From contig JAUWNS010000023.1 of assembly GCA_030612485.1 (NCBI GenBank), positions 1 to 19,790 on the forward strand: a stretch of DNA of 19,790 bases, written 5' to 3'. The notes below the pieces were generated by a model. The model was given only the letters and a program-made list of their open reading frames with translations. It did not search any database and had not been told where the DNA came from. Below are positions 1-6,666 of this stretch, piece by piece. The position numbers and the translations under genes were made by a program. Each line of letters starts with the position of its first letter. The stretch's first letter is position 1. This DNA comes from Candidatus Bipolaricaulota bacterium. Lineage in GTDB: Bacteria; Bipolaricaulota; Bipolaricaulia; UBA7950; UBA9294.

Positions 1-490
1 GGGATGATGGAAGGCGTGCAATCGTCAGGTCATCGAAGCCGCACGAGACTTGGTAGAGGTAGAACTCATCGCTGTTCTTGAAGTAGCTCTCAATATCGAG
101 AACAGGCGGCGTTCCCTCGCCTTCCCGTTCACCCCAAAGACGTTGAACAGGAAAGTCGCTCATCTTCAGCTTAAGAGTCTTCAGCCGCTCCTCATCGAAC
201 AGGACCTCGCCCCGCCCATCGATCTCATCGGGGAAGGCATGTTCAACAACGATCTTGAGGGAAGAGAACCCATCCTTATCGGCTTTCCAGGTAGAAATGA
301 AGTCCGAGCTGTCCGCGCTCAAGGAGAACTTGACGGTCGTGTCTATATCGATCGTGTCGGGCTCGATCGTGGTCTTACAGGAGAAGTCTCCGGTAAACGA
401 GATCGTTGCCGTACAGGAAAGAGCGGTCGGCAAGAAGGAAAAAACTAGTATGAAAAATACTCTACCAATCATGTTCATCTTTTCTTTCAT
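1..490 (-). CDS. Secreted or lipid-anchored protein of unknown function, 3' end outside window
   Basis: An open frame runs leftward from ATG at 490 to the window edge without a stop, giving about 163 residues of a longer protein. The N-terminus (MKEKMNMIGR, then a hydrophobic run VFFILVFSFL, then PTALSC) is a signal peptide. Cys26 could be lipid-modified, but A-L-S-C is not a canonical lipobox, so ordinary cleavage is also possible. The mature part is rich in Thr, Asp, Ser and Glu (for example KTTIEPDTIDIDTTVKF), which suits an exported beta-rich protein. I recognise no domain. ATGs at 478 and 472 are in frame and are alternative starts; none has a good Shine-Dalgarno. Repeat copy A begins about 54 bp upstream and may have replaced the promoter. 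The exported nature is fairly sure; the function is unknown. Confidence 0.7.
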   Translation of the reverse strand, partial: MKEKMNMIGRVFFILVFSFLPTALSCTATISFTGDFSCKTTIEPDTIDIDTTVKFSLSADSSDFISTWKADKDGFSSLKIVVEHAFPDEIDGRGEVLFDEERLKTLKLKMSDFPVQRLWGEREGEGTPPVLDIESYFKNSDEFYLYQVSCGFDDLTIARLPSS

Positions 491-543
491 CTTACAGGAT
501 CAGATCGCTTACGGCAACAAGTGTCGTGAAGCAAGTGAGGCTC

Positions 544-810
544 CTTGTCGTTTTGAGTGGGTAACTAAAGAAAGCGCCAAGACTCTCGCAGAGATACAGA
601 ATTATCTTACCACGAAGGACACGAAGGAGCCAGCAGACGAGCGCTTGATTCCGCCCTTATGTTTGGTGACATTGACGTTCATCTTGCGGACGCTGCAGCT
701 TGAACCAAATGCCATTCTTCGTGTCCTTCGTGCTCTTCGTGGTGAATTCTCGTTGGCATCCGTCCCGCGCTAACCGAAATTAGAAGTCACTACCCACTCG
801 AAACGACAAG
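544..810. mobile_element. MITE-like element, copy A (terminal inverted repeats)
   Basis: The left end CTTGTCGTTTTGAGTGGGTA (from 544) and the reverse complement of the right end (from 810) CTTGTCGTTTCGAGTGGGTA match at 19 of 20 positions. Inside lies a second nested inverted repeat built from cacgaagga-type 9-mers near 611-630 and their complement near 717-742. The arms match copies B (1752) and C (12682), while the centre differs. It has no credible coding content and no clear target-site duplication. It fills the space between the secreted protein gene and the Nudix gene. A non-autonomous transposable element is the best reading; no transposase is in the window. Confidence 0.7.
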
Positions 811-901
811 AAACCAAAAGGATTGCTGTGCGGACTGGGGAACGCTGCTCACTATCGATATACTCAGAGCTGGCCACCAAAAGGTGCCTCAGAGGAGAAC
901 G

Positions 902-1369
902 ATGAACCCGATCCGAAATTCCGTGAAGGCGATCCTTATCGAAGAAGGGAAGCTCCTTGTGACACGCAATAGGGATGCGGACGGCGAGTTCTATCTCCTC
1001 CCCGGCGGCGGGCAACGCCCTGGGGAGACGTTCCTGCAGGCCCTCGATCGAGAGTGCCTGGAGGAGATCGGAGCAAAAATCGTTATCGAGGAGATCCTCC
1101 TGATCCGGGAATACATCAGCGCGCACCACGAGTTCGCCGATACCGATGGTGATGTGCACCAGATCGAGTTCATGTTCCGCTGCGCTCTCAGTGATGGTGA
1201 GAGACCGAGGATCGGTCCTGTCCCAGATATTTGGCAGACTGGGATCGTCTGGCTCCCGATTGACAGATTGGGGGAATACCGCCTCTATCCCGCGGTAATC
1301 GTAGAGCCACTGCAACGCCTCGCCCGGGGAGAGGAAGTGGGCCCCTGCTACCTTGGCGACGTCAATTAG
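902..1369 (+). CDS. Nudix hydrolase
   Basis: 155 residues, normal for a stand-alone Nudix domain. The full Nudix box GX5EX7REUXEEXGU is present: G36, E42, R50, E51, E54, E55 and G57, in the stretch GGQRPGETFLQALDRECLEE. The glutamates bind the metal that activates water for hydrolysis of a nucleoside-diphosphate-linked substrate. The substrate cannot be read from sequence; the level of similarity suits house-cleaning NTP or ADP-ribose-type hydrolases. The ATG at 902 is chosen because AGAGGAG lies 4-5 bases upstream; an in-frame TTG at 884 has no such site. It is expressed alone, between repeat copy A upstream and a palindromic repeat immediately after its stop, and it converges on the tiny gene at 1438-1515. 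Confidence 0.9.
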   Translation: MNPIRNSVKAILIEEGKLLVTRNRDADGEFYLLPGGGQRPGETFLQALDRECLEEIGAKIVIEEILLIREYISAHHEFADTDGDVHQIEFMFRCALSDGERPRIGPVPDIWQTGIVWLPIDRLGEYRLYPAVIVEPLQRLARGEEVGPCYLGDVN

Positions 1370-1438
1370 GAAGTGAGAGATTTAGTGATTGAATGATTGA
1401 GAGATTGAGAAGCCAGATCACTCAATTTCTCACTTCAT
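1370..1438. repeat. Palindromic 'gagtgattt' repeat at a convergent gene junction
   Basis: A stretch of short gagagatt/gagtgatt units. The left part (gaagtgagagatttagtgat) and the complement of the right part (gaagtgagaaattgagtgat) form a long imperfect stem. A related copy in opposite orientation is at 13850-13917. Both lie between converging genes, here the Nudix gene and the tiny membrane gene. It could act as a two-way terminator, but there is no clean U-tract, so this is inference. Confidence 0.55.
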
Positions 1439-1515
1439 CATACGAGCAGCTTTACCGCTAGGATCACAGCGATCACGATCAGGATTATCCAGGAGTAATC
1501 ATAATCAACGGCCAC
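1438..1515 (-). CDS. Tiny single-span membrane peptide, 25 aa
   Basis: A GTG start at 1515 follows a textbook ribosome site (AGAAGGAGGTG, AAGGAGG ending 6 bases before GTG) and the frame closes with TGA at 1438-1440. The peptide starts MAVDYDYSW, then has a run of Ile, Leu, Val and Ala of about 12-13 residues, and ends KLLV. This is a short acidic/aromatic N-terminus followed by one membrane helix. It resembles in style the small one-helix peptides seen in many bacteria, but I cannot assign a family. The near-perfect Shine-Dalgarno and in-phase hydrophobic codons are the evidence; without them it would be ignored. A second peptide of the same design is at 16185-16256. Expression is unproven. 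Confidence 0.55.
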   Translation of the reverse strand: MAVDYDYSWIILIVIAVILAVKLLV

Positions 1516-1534
1516 GGTACACCTCCTTCTCATT

Positions 1535-1720
1535 GGCTCCTCGCACTCTAGGCAAGGTACGGGGCAGAGAGATCTCGTTCCCCGTCAATTTTTCCTGCCA
1601 TCTGCTTTTCTTGGCGATCTTTGCATCTTGGCGAGAGGCACAAGCCTTTCCTCTCGCTCGCTTGTTATCACTCGCTCAAGCCGCAAAGGTGTCGCGACAC
1701 CAAGGTCGCTAAGAAAGACA
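1535..1720. repeat. Mosaic 'ctttgcgagag' repeat, copy 1
   Basis: Three blocks recur at 6434-6666 in a different order: ggctcctc...ggcaaggtacgggg (1535-1564), cttggcgatctttgcatcttggcgagag (about 1610-1637), and gaggcacaagcctttcctctcgc...ctcaagccgcaaag (about 1634-1687). It includes the local palindrome ggtgtcgcgacacc (1688-1701) and the complementary arms ctttgc and gcaaag. It is non-coding. Together with copy B it fills the 540 bp between the tiny membrane gene and the peptidase gene. Confidence 0.6.
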
Positions 1721-1751
1721 ATGCTTCTTGAGTTTTAAGCATCTTTTGATT

Positions 1752-2051
1752 CTTCGTCGTTTCGAGTGGGTAACTGAAGAGAAAGGGTCAAGCGTCAAGA
1801 CTCTCGCAGAGGTACAGAATTGTTTCACCACGAAGGACACGAAGAGCACGAAGGGGTTAACGGCACTGTTCATAGGTCAACTCCAACAATCCTGGGCCCA
1901 GTTTCCAGTTACCCGATTTGACAGCTTATCGAATTCCATTCTTCGTGTCCTTCGTGCTCTTCGTGGTGAATTCTCTTCGACCTCCGGTCTTGCTTTGCAA
2001 CCGGCATCTGTCCCATGCGAACCGAAATTAGAAGTCACTCGAAACGACAAG
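1752..2051. mobile_element. MITE-like element, copy B
   Basis: The left end (from 1752) reads CTTCGTCGTTTCGAGTGGGT. The right end carries the matching cgaaacgacaag, but has lost 7 bp (tacccac) relative to copy A, between two 'cac' triplets as expected of slippage. Arms with cacgaagga 9-mers lie at about 1828-1852 and 1938-1970 in inverted orientation. A small hairpin (ccggt...aaccgg) near 1984-2004 is shared with copy C and absent from A. The element stops 8 bp before the stop codon of the peptidase gene, so it lies just downstream of that gene. Confidence 0.7.
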
Positions 2052-2058
2052 GAACCTA

Positions 2059-3903
2059 TTAAAGGCTTCGCTCCATGAAGTCGACGAGGAGGGTATAGGT
2101 GCGGATCTTGTGGGCGATGTCGGACGAACCGTGTCCCTCCCCGGTTAGCTCCACGTACTCAAAGTCCTCACCTTCCTTGTAGCCAAGCTCGATCAACCGG
2201 TCGCGGAATAGGCGCGATTGCTCGACCGGGCAACGAGGGTCGTTCACCCCGTGCACAAGGAGAAGCTTCGTCTTGAGGTTCGCGGCATGGGTAAGAGCGC
2301 TCCGCTCTCGCCACAGATCCCTGTTCTCCTCCGGATCACCCATGTGCCAACGGAGGTAGTACTTGAAGTGTTCCATGCTCTTCTCGTAGAGTCGGTGCAG
2401 ATCACTGATCCCGACCCGGGAGACCGCTGCCTTCCACAGGTTGGGCTTTTTCACCGTCTGCATCAGGGTCATGTATCCGCCGTAGGAGCCGCCGAAGATA
2501 CCGATCCGGTCCGGGTCGACAAAAGGAAGGCCCTTCAGGTACTCTGCCCCGGCTGCGACGTCCTCCAGATCGCCACCACCCCAGTCGTAACGGTTCATGT
2601 CGCGAAATTCGACACCATAGCCGGTGCTCCCGCGAATGTTAGGTTCGAGGACCACGAATCCATGGTCGGCGAGGAACTGTGCGTACGGATCGAAGGAACG
2701 GAAGAACTGACCGGTCGGACCCCCGTGCACGACGACAACCGCGGGAGCCTTCTCCCCGTCCTTTGCTTCGCGCGGCTTATAGAGGATCGCTGAGATCGAG
2801 AGATCGTCAGAAGAAGGGTAGGTTACGTACTGCGGAGCGACGAAGAGGCTGGGGTCGATCGTCCCATACTCTGCCGGAATAACGGTGCAGGCACGGTTCT
2901 CTTCGAGTTCGTAGAGGATCAGCTCATTCCGCTGGGTCGTCGAGGAGATCGAGACCAGCACCGCGGAATCGCCGAGGACAAACTCCGAGCCGATCGCCAA
3001 CCCGGCCAGGAGGTCGAGGAGGCGCGCATCTCCTGTCTCTATCTCATAGAGGACCGGCTGTACGACTGCGTCCTGATTGCGCAGTGCGACGAGCCACTTG
3101 CCGTTCTTGGAGACGCCGGAGGCACTCTCTTCGACGCCTTCCACCCCGAACCAACGCACTTCCCCGGTCTCGACGTCGAGGATTCCAGGGCGATTCACCC
3201 CGGAGGCGTCCGAGGTGATAGCAAGGCGCTTCCCGTCTGGAAGCCACTTTAGAACCGTATCGAGCGAGCCGACCTTCACCTGCAAGACACAACGGAGCTC
3301 AGTCCCGTCGGCGCGCACGATGTAGATATCCTGGTTTTTGAGCTCAGCGGTCTCGTTCACCGAGAACGCGAGCCATTCTCCATCAGGACTCCACGCTCCT
3401 CCGCTCGTGATCGGATTAGGGAATCGTGTGAGTGCGGTGACCTCGGAGCCGGTCGGCCGCAGTTTGTACAGATTCATCTGCCCGTCACGATTGGAGAACA
3501 TGGAGAGCCACTCGCCATCCGGGCTGAACTCGGCCGGGATCTCCTGCGCAGTCGGCGTATTAGTGAGCTGCCGAACAGCTCCACTCTGGGTGTCTATCGC
3601 GTAGAGATCGTGCTGTTCGTTCCCGTCCCGATCCTTGGCAAAGACGATCGACTTCCCGTCCCTGCTCCAGACGAAGCCTGCACGAAGGGAGCGAGGAACC
3701 TCGCCGTGGCTCAACTGTCGTGGCTTGCCACACCGTGGTGAACCACCGCGTGGCGAGCCACTTTGGAGATCGATCAGGTAGAGCTCCATCTGCCCGCTCT
3801 TGTCCCAGTAGAAAGCAATCCGTTCCTGGTCCCAAGAGGGGGAGGGGAAGTAGAAACTGGGAAGGCTCGCCAGCTCCTTCAAGGGGATTCGCCCTTTCTT
3901 CAA
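2059..3903 (-). CDS. S9 family prolyl-oligopeptidase / acylaminoacyl-peptidase-like serine peptidase
   Basis: 614 residues, the usual length for the family. Residues ~1-350 are beta-propeller blades with repeated SPDGEWLAF / SxDGKSIVFAKDRDG motifs. Residues ~370-614 are the alpha/beta-hydrolase domain with HGGP (393-396), nucleophile Ser473 in GGSYGGY, Asp555 in HGVND and His591 in GEGHG. The enzyme should cut short peptides, probably in the cytoplasm, since no signal peptide is visible. The start is TTG at 3903, supported by AAGGAGG 6 bases upstream. Residues 48-61 (GSPRGGSPRCGKP) are encoded by a 40-bp palindrome at 3721-3760; relatives usually have a short turn here, as in '...DLxSGxPRQLT', so it looks inserted in frame. 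It is transcribed alone and divergently from the SDR gene; repeat copy B abuts its 3' end. Confidence 0.93.
   Translation of the reverse strand: MKKGRIPLKELASLPSFYFPSPSWDQERIAFYWDKSGQMELYLIDLQSGSPRGGSPRCGKPRQLSHGEVPRSLRAGFVWSRDGKSIVFAKDRDGNEQHDLYAIDTQSGAVRQLTNTPTAQEIPAEFSPDGEWLSMFSNRDGQMNLYKLRPTGSEVTALTRFPNPITSGGAWSPDGEWLAFSVNETAELKNQDIYIVRADGTELRCVLQVKVGSLDTVLKWLPDGKRLAITSDASGVNRPGILDVETGEVRWFGVEGVEESASGVSKNGKWLVALRNQDAVVQPVLYEIETGDARLLDLLAGLAIGSEFVLGDSAVLVSISSTTQRNELILYELEENRACTVIPAEYGTIDPSLFVAPQYVTYPSSDDLSISAILYKPREAKDGEKAPAVVVVHGGPTGQFFRSFDPYAQFLADHGFVVLEPNIRGSTGYGVEFRDMNRYDWGGGDLEDVAAGAEYLKGLPFVDPDRIGIFGGSYGGYMTLMQTVKKPNLWKAAVSRVGISDLHRLYEKSMEHFKYYLRWHMGDPEENRDLWRERSALTHAANLKTKLLLVHGVNDPRCPVEQSRLFRDRLIELGYKEGEDFEYVELTGEGHGSSDIAHKIRTYTLLVDFMERSL
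3721..3760. repeat. 40-bp palindrome inserted in frame in the peptidase gene
   Basis: TGGCTTGCCACACCGTGGTG and the complement of the adjoining 20 bases, TGGCTCGCCACGCGGTGGTT, match at 16 of 20 positions, so the DNA or RNA can form one long hairpin. It encodes the repetitive SPR-GGSPR-CGKPR stretch in a loop between propeller strands. The frame is kept and both flanks match normal family sequence. Confidence 0.6.
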
Positions 3904-3933
3904 TTGTTACCTCCTTACAGAATATCCCCGACT

Positions 3934-3962
3934 AGGATAATCAGAATCTAGAATGAAATCAA
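3934..3962 (-). promoter_or_regulatory. Candidate sigma70 promoter for the S9 peptidase gene
   Basis: On the minus strand TTGATT (3962-3957), a 17-base spacer and TATCCT (3939-3934) lie about 30 bases before the TTG start. Each hexamer matches consensus at 4 of 6 positions, so this is moderate support. Confidence 0.35.
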
Positions 3963-4005
3963 GGTTTTCCTCACCTATGGAGGTGATGGACCCGCACCTC
4001 TCCCC

Positions 4006-4011
4006 TATAAT
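4006..4011 (+). promoter_or_regulatory. -10 box for the SDR-acetyltransferase operon
   Basis: A perfect TATAAT lies only 9 bases before the ATG at 4021. No convincing -35 box is seen 16-18 bases upstream. Transcription would begin at about 4018, leaving almost no 5' leader, which fits the absence of a Shine-Dalgarno before this ATG. Confidence 0.4.
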
Positions 4012-4020
4012 TGCGAGACT

Positions 4021-4782
4021 ATGACGACTAAAGATCATCCTACGAAGGATCTACCTGGAGCCGTGATTACGGGAAGTTCGCGCGGAATCGGTGCGGCAAT
4101 CGCTCGTCGCCTGGCACATGCGGGATATGGAGTTAGCATCAACTACCTGGAGCGGGTCGACCGGGCGAACGCCCTGGTCCAGGAGATAGAACAGGCTGGC
4201 GGTCTCGCAATCGCAATCCGTGCCGACGTCGGTGATTACGACCAAGTCTGCACCCTGGTTAAAGAGACGGCCGAACGCTTCGGTGGAATCCGCATCGTGG
4301 TCAACAACGCCGGGTTCTCCCAACACCGCACGGTCGACGAGATGACGATCGAGGACTGGAATCGCGCCATTGCGGTGAACCTCTCCTCAGCCCTGTACAC
4401 GGTCAAGGCCGCCCTTCCCTACCTGAAAGCCGAGCCGTGGGGACGGATCGTCAGCATCTGCAGTCTGCGTGCGATGACCGGGTCGAATCACGGGGCACAC
4501 TACGCCGCAGCCAAGGCGGGGCTGATCGGATTGACCAAGTCCCTCGCGTTGGAGCTCGCTCCCAAGATCACGGCGAACGCCGTCTCTCCCGGCTACACGA
4601 ACACCGAGATGAACGCAGCCGCGCTCGCGAAGAGCGGAGACGCCATCCGCGCCAAGATCCCGGCTCATCGTGTCGCCGAGCCGGATGAGATCGCCGCCCT
4701 CGTCTGTTTCCTCGCCTCCGAGGAGGCAAGCTACATCACCGGGGAGACGATCAACGCAAACGGTGGGATCTACATGCGATGA
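4021..4782 (+). CDS. Short-chain dehydrogenase/reductase (FabG-like SDR)
   Basis: 253 residues, classical SDR length. It has the Rossmann dinucleotide motif TGSSRGIG (17-24), NNAG (95-98), and the catalytic set Asn120, Ser148, Tyr161 and Lys165 with normal Ser-Tyr spacing, then SPGYTNTEM and a C-terminal ITGETINANGG. It should oxidise or reduce a hydroxyl/keto group with NAD(P)(H); the substrate is unknown and a true FabG role cannot be claimed. No Shine-Dalgarno precedes the ATG, and a TATAAT sits 9 bases upstream, so the mRNA may be leaderless. Its TGA overlaps the next ATG (ATGA, 4779-4782), so the acetyltransferase gene is translationally coupled. The reductase assignment is firm; the pathway is not known. 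Confidence 0.93.
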   Translation: MTTKDHPTKDLPGAVITGSSRGIGAAIARRLAHAGYGVSINYLERVDRANALVQEIEQAGGLAIAIRADVGDYDQVCTLVKETAERFGGIRIVVNNAGFSQHRTVDEMTIEDWNRAIAVNLSSALYTVKAALPYLKAEPWGRIVSICSLRAMTGSNHGAHYAAAKAGLIGLTKSLALELAPKITANAVSPGYTNTEMNAAALAKSGDAIRAKIPAHRVAEPDEIAALVCFLASEEASYITGETINANGGIYMR

Positions 4783-5591
4783 TGAAGTACAGAGGATACG
4801 ATCCTGACAGAGACAAGAAGGCTGTCGTCCGTATCTGGCGCGAGATCGGCTGGCTGGAGAAGAAGGAACACGAAAAGGCGATGGACGCCGTTCTCAAGAC
4901 CGGTCGCACGATGGTCGCCGAGGTGAACGGCGAGGCAGAGTGCATGGTGAACACCGCCCCTGGCACCCTGCGCTACCTCGACGAGGACCTGGATACCGCC
5001 CTCATCACCGGCGTCGCCACGAGCCGCGTCGCACGCAAGCGTGGGTTGGCAAGTACCCTTACGGCGAAGGCGTTTGCACAAGAGGTGGCCTGTGGGATGA
5101 AGGTTGCTCTGCTCGGCATCTTCGAGCAGGGCTACTACAACCAGCTTGGGTTCGGGAACGGAAGTTACGAACACTGGTGCACCTTCGACCCTGCCAACCT
5201 CAACGTCGATGTTCGTCCCCCTATTCCCACGCGGATTACGATAAAGGATTGGAAGATGGTACATCGGTCCCGCCTCGCTCGCCTGCGGCGGCATGGTACC
5301 TGTTCCTTGACCCCGCCTGCGATGACGCAGGCCGAGATGCTGTGGAGCGAGAACGGGTTCGGACTCGGCTACATCGACCCAGCGAGCGGCGAGTTGACGC
5401 ATCACTTCTGGTGCTCAACCAAGGCCGTCGAGAATGGCCCCTACACGATCCTGTGGATGGCCTATCGGACGAAGGAGGAGCTCCTCGAACTCCTCGCTCT
5501 CCTAAAACAATTGGGTGATCAGGTCCATTCCGTGAAGTTGTACGAGCCGCCGGGAAAATCAACAACCCCGCCGCAAGCGGACGGGGTATGA
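4779..5591 (+). CDS. Eis-like GNAT acetyltransferase, N-terminal part of a split gene
   Basis: 270 residues. Residues ~1-135 are a GNAT domain with the acetyl-CoA loop region ITGVATSRVARKRGLASTL (77-95) and the Eis-type segment EQGYYNQLGFGNGS. Residues ~150-258 are the second GNAT-like domain. Eis-like proteins (about 400 aa) end with a third, sterol-carrier-like domain, here encoded separately at 5588-6109. At codon 259 the frame enters a ~95-bp GC-rich insertion (5555-5649) and ends with the foreign tail KSTTPPQADGV. Removing 95 bp rejoins ...YEPPG with IQLQDLL... as one 411-residue protein. In characterised Eis enzymes the C-terminal carboxylate of the last domain takes part in catalysis, so this half alone is probably inactive unless the pieces reassemble. 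Start by ATGA overlap with the SDR gene. Confidence 0.85.
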   Translation: MMKYRGYDPDRDKKAVVRIWREIGWLEKKEHEKAMDAVLKTGRTMVAEVNGEAECMVNTAPGTLRYLDEDLDTALITGVATSRVARKRGLASTLTAKAFAQEVACGMKVALLGIFEQGYYNQLGFGNGSYEHWCTFDPANLNVDVRPPIPTRITIKDWKMVHRSRLARLRRHGTCSLTPPAMTQAEMLWSENGFGLGYIDPASGELTHHFWCSTKAVENGPYTILWMAYRTKEELLELLALLKQLGDQVHSVKLYEPPGKSTTPPQADGV

Positions 5592-5649
5592 ATGGGTCGA
5601 AAAGCTCTATTTCTTATCGCGGCAAGCCGCGGGGAATGCACCCACAAGG
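5555..5649. mobile_element. ~95-bp hairpin insertion splitting the acetyltransferase gene
   Basis: It contains a hairpin CCCCGCCGCAAGCGGACGGGG at one end and CGCGGCAAGCCGCGGGG at the other, with an AT-rich middle. The flanks ccgccgGG and GGgatt suggest a 2-bp GG duplication. The length 95 is 2 mod 3, exactly the frame offset between the two reading frames. It carries the overlapping stop/start TATGAATG, which ends the first frame and opens the second. It is typical of REP- or MITE-like palindromes without coding capacity. Confidence 0.7.
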
Positions 5650-6109
5650 GATTCAACTGCAGGACCTTCTCGACCAACCATTCAAGGCACGCGAGATCAC
5701 GAACAAGTCGCAGCACGAGAACCGGATGTCAGCGAGCGCCTACTGGCAGGCGCGCATAATCGACCTTCCCGGGTGCCTTGAGCAGACACGCCTGCCTGGT
5801 GATACAGTGCGCCTCAACCTCGTCCTCACGGATCCGGTCGAGCGATTCTTCGATAAGGAGAGCCGCTGGAGCGGTGTTGCAGGGGATTACATCATTACCC
5901 TTGGCCCCTCATCGAGCGCCGAACCGGGGAGGAAGAAAGGCTTGCCTATTCTGAACGCGTCGATCAACGCGTTCACCCGCCTCTGGTTGGGAGTGCGCCC
6001 TGCTACTGGGCTTGCGTGGACCGATGAACTCTCCGGTCCGCAGGGTCTTCTCGCACGGCTCGATACCGTCCTTCGCCTTCCCACCCCTCAAACGGACTGG
6101 GACTTCTAG
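5588..6109 (+). CDS. Eis-like acetyltransferase, C-terminal part (sterol-carrier-like domain)
   Basis: 173 residues. The first ~20 (MNGSKSSISYRGKPRGMHPQ) are insertion-derived; from GIQLQDLLDQPF onward the sequence continues the upstream acetyltransferase and matches the C-terminal domain of the Eis-like family (RMSASAYWQARIIDLPGC, ending LPTPQTDWDF). The C-terminal Phe is as expected for Eis, where the terminal carboxylate acts in catalysis. The ATG at 5588 overlaps the upstream stop (ATGA), so reinitiation could supply this piece; no separate strong Shine-Dalgarno is seen. It should not be read as an independent gene: it is the rest of the preceding one. Whether the two pieces still work together is open. 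Confidence 0.8.
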   Translation: MNGSKSSISYRGKPRGMHPQGIQLQDLLDQPFKAREITNKSQHENRMSASAYWQARIIDLPGCLEQTRLPGDTVRLNLVLTDPVERFFDKESRWSGVAGDYIITLGPSSSAEPGRKKGLPILNASINAFTRLWLGVRPATGLAWTDELSGPQGLLARLDTVLRLPTPQTDWDF

Positions 6110-6118
6110 CAGCGGGAC

Positions 6119-6147
6119 TTCACACACGAGCAAGCGAGTGCTACAAT
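6119..6147 (+). promoter_or_regulatory. Sigma70-type promoter for the small membrane protein gene
   Basis: TTCACA (6119-6124), a 17-base spacer and TACAAT (6142-6147); each hexamer matches consensus at 5 of 6 positions. The expected start of transcription near 6154 leaves a ~25-base leader containing AAGGAGG before the ATG at 6179. Confidence 0.6.
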
Positions 6148-6178
6148 GACTCGTTTCAATCATAAGGAGGTTCAGAAT

Positions 6179-6409
6179 ATGAAACTTGTGCGCGGGCTTA
6201 TGACAGGTGGCGGAATCGGTGCGTTCTTCTTCTTCAGCTGGATCATCCAGATGCTGTGGAATAGCATCGTGGTCGGACACCTAGGGCTCTTTAAGACACT
6301 CAGCTACTGGCAGGCGGCGGGACTGTGGTTCTTGGTTATCCTTCTCTTTGCCTGGACCGGAATAGGAGTCAGCAATCAGCTCTTCCGCAAGTGGCGGTCG
6401 TTCGACTGA
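6179..6409 (+). CDS. Small two-span membrane protein of unknown function
   Basis: 76 residues. The start at 6179 is set by AAGGAGG 8 bases upstream; an in-frame ATG at 6146 lies inside the promoter -10 box and is rejected. There are two hydrophobic spans: GIGAFFFFSWIIQMLW (~13-28) and AAGLWFLVILLFAWTGIGV (~47-65), joined by a short polar loop with VVGHLGLFKTLSYWQ and followed by a basic tail QLFRKWRSFD, probably cytoplasmic. I do not recognise the family. It has its own promoter, follows the split acetyltransferase gene by 70 bp and converges on the ABC operon, with a mosaic repeat between. Confidence 0.75.
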   Translation: MKLVRGLMTGGGIGAFFFFSWIIQMLWNSIVVGHLGLFKTLSYWQAAGLWFLVILLFAWTGIGVSNQLFRKWRSFD

Positions 6410-6433
6410 ACAGTCGTTCGACTGGAGTCGTTC

Positions 6434-6666
6434 GGGCTCCTCACGCTCCAGGCAAGGTACGGGGTGGTTATAAGAGGCACAAGTCTTCCTCTCGCCCGTT
6501 CGGTACACTCACTCAAGTCGCAAAGAAAGGCGTTTTGCTCTTATTCTTTCCCGCATTTTAACGCTTTCCTTGGCGTTCTTTGCGTCTTTGCGAGAGAAGG
6601 CTTGTGTCCTTCACTCATTACCCATCACTATTTCACGTCTTTGCGAGAGGCATAAGCCTTTTCTTG
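6434..6666. repeat. Mosaic 'ctttgcgagag' repeat, copy 2
   Basis: It shares blocks with 1535-1720: gggctcctcacgctccaggc at 6434, gaggcacaagtcttcctctc near 6474, and cttggcgttctttgcgtctttgcgagag near 6569-6597. The unit gtctttgcgagag occurs a second time at about 6637-6649. The arms cgcaaagaaaggcg (6519) and ggcgttctttgcg (6572) are inverted. Its right part overlaps the 3' end of the ABC ATPase gene, which takes its last ~12 codons and stop from it. Confidence 0.6.

Noticed and set aside
255..773. Plus-strand open frame across the left region and repeat copy A
   Set aside because: It is antisense to the signal-peptide gene in its first half and made of repeat sequence in its second half.
1828..1852. 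CRISPR-like repeats from the cacgaagga 9-mers
   Set aside because: Units are adjacent with no spacers, occur only two or three times, and are part of the inverted arms of a mobile element.
5588..6109. Reading the C-terminal domain as an independent gene
   Set aside because: Its sequence continues the upstream acetyltransferase exactly once 95 bp are removed; it has no ribosome site of its own beyond the stop/start overlap.
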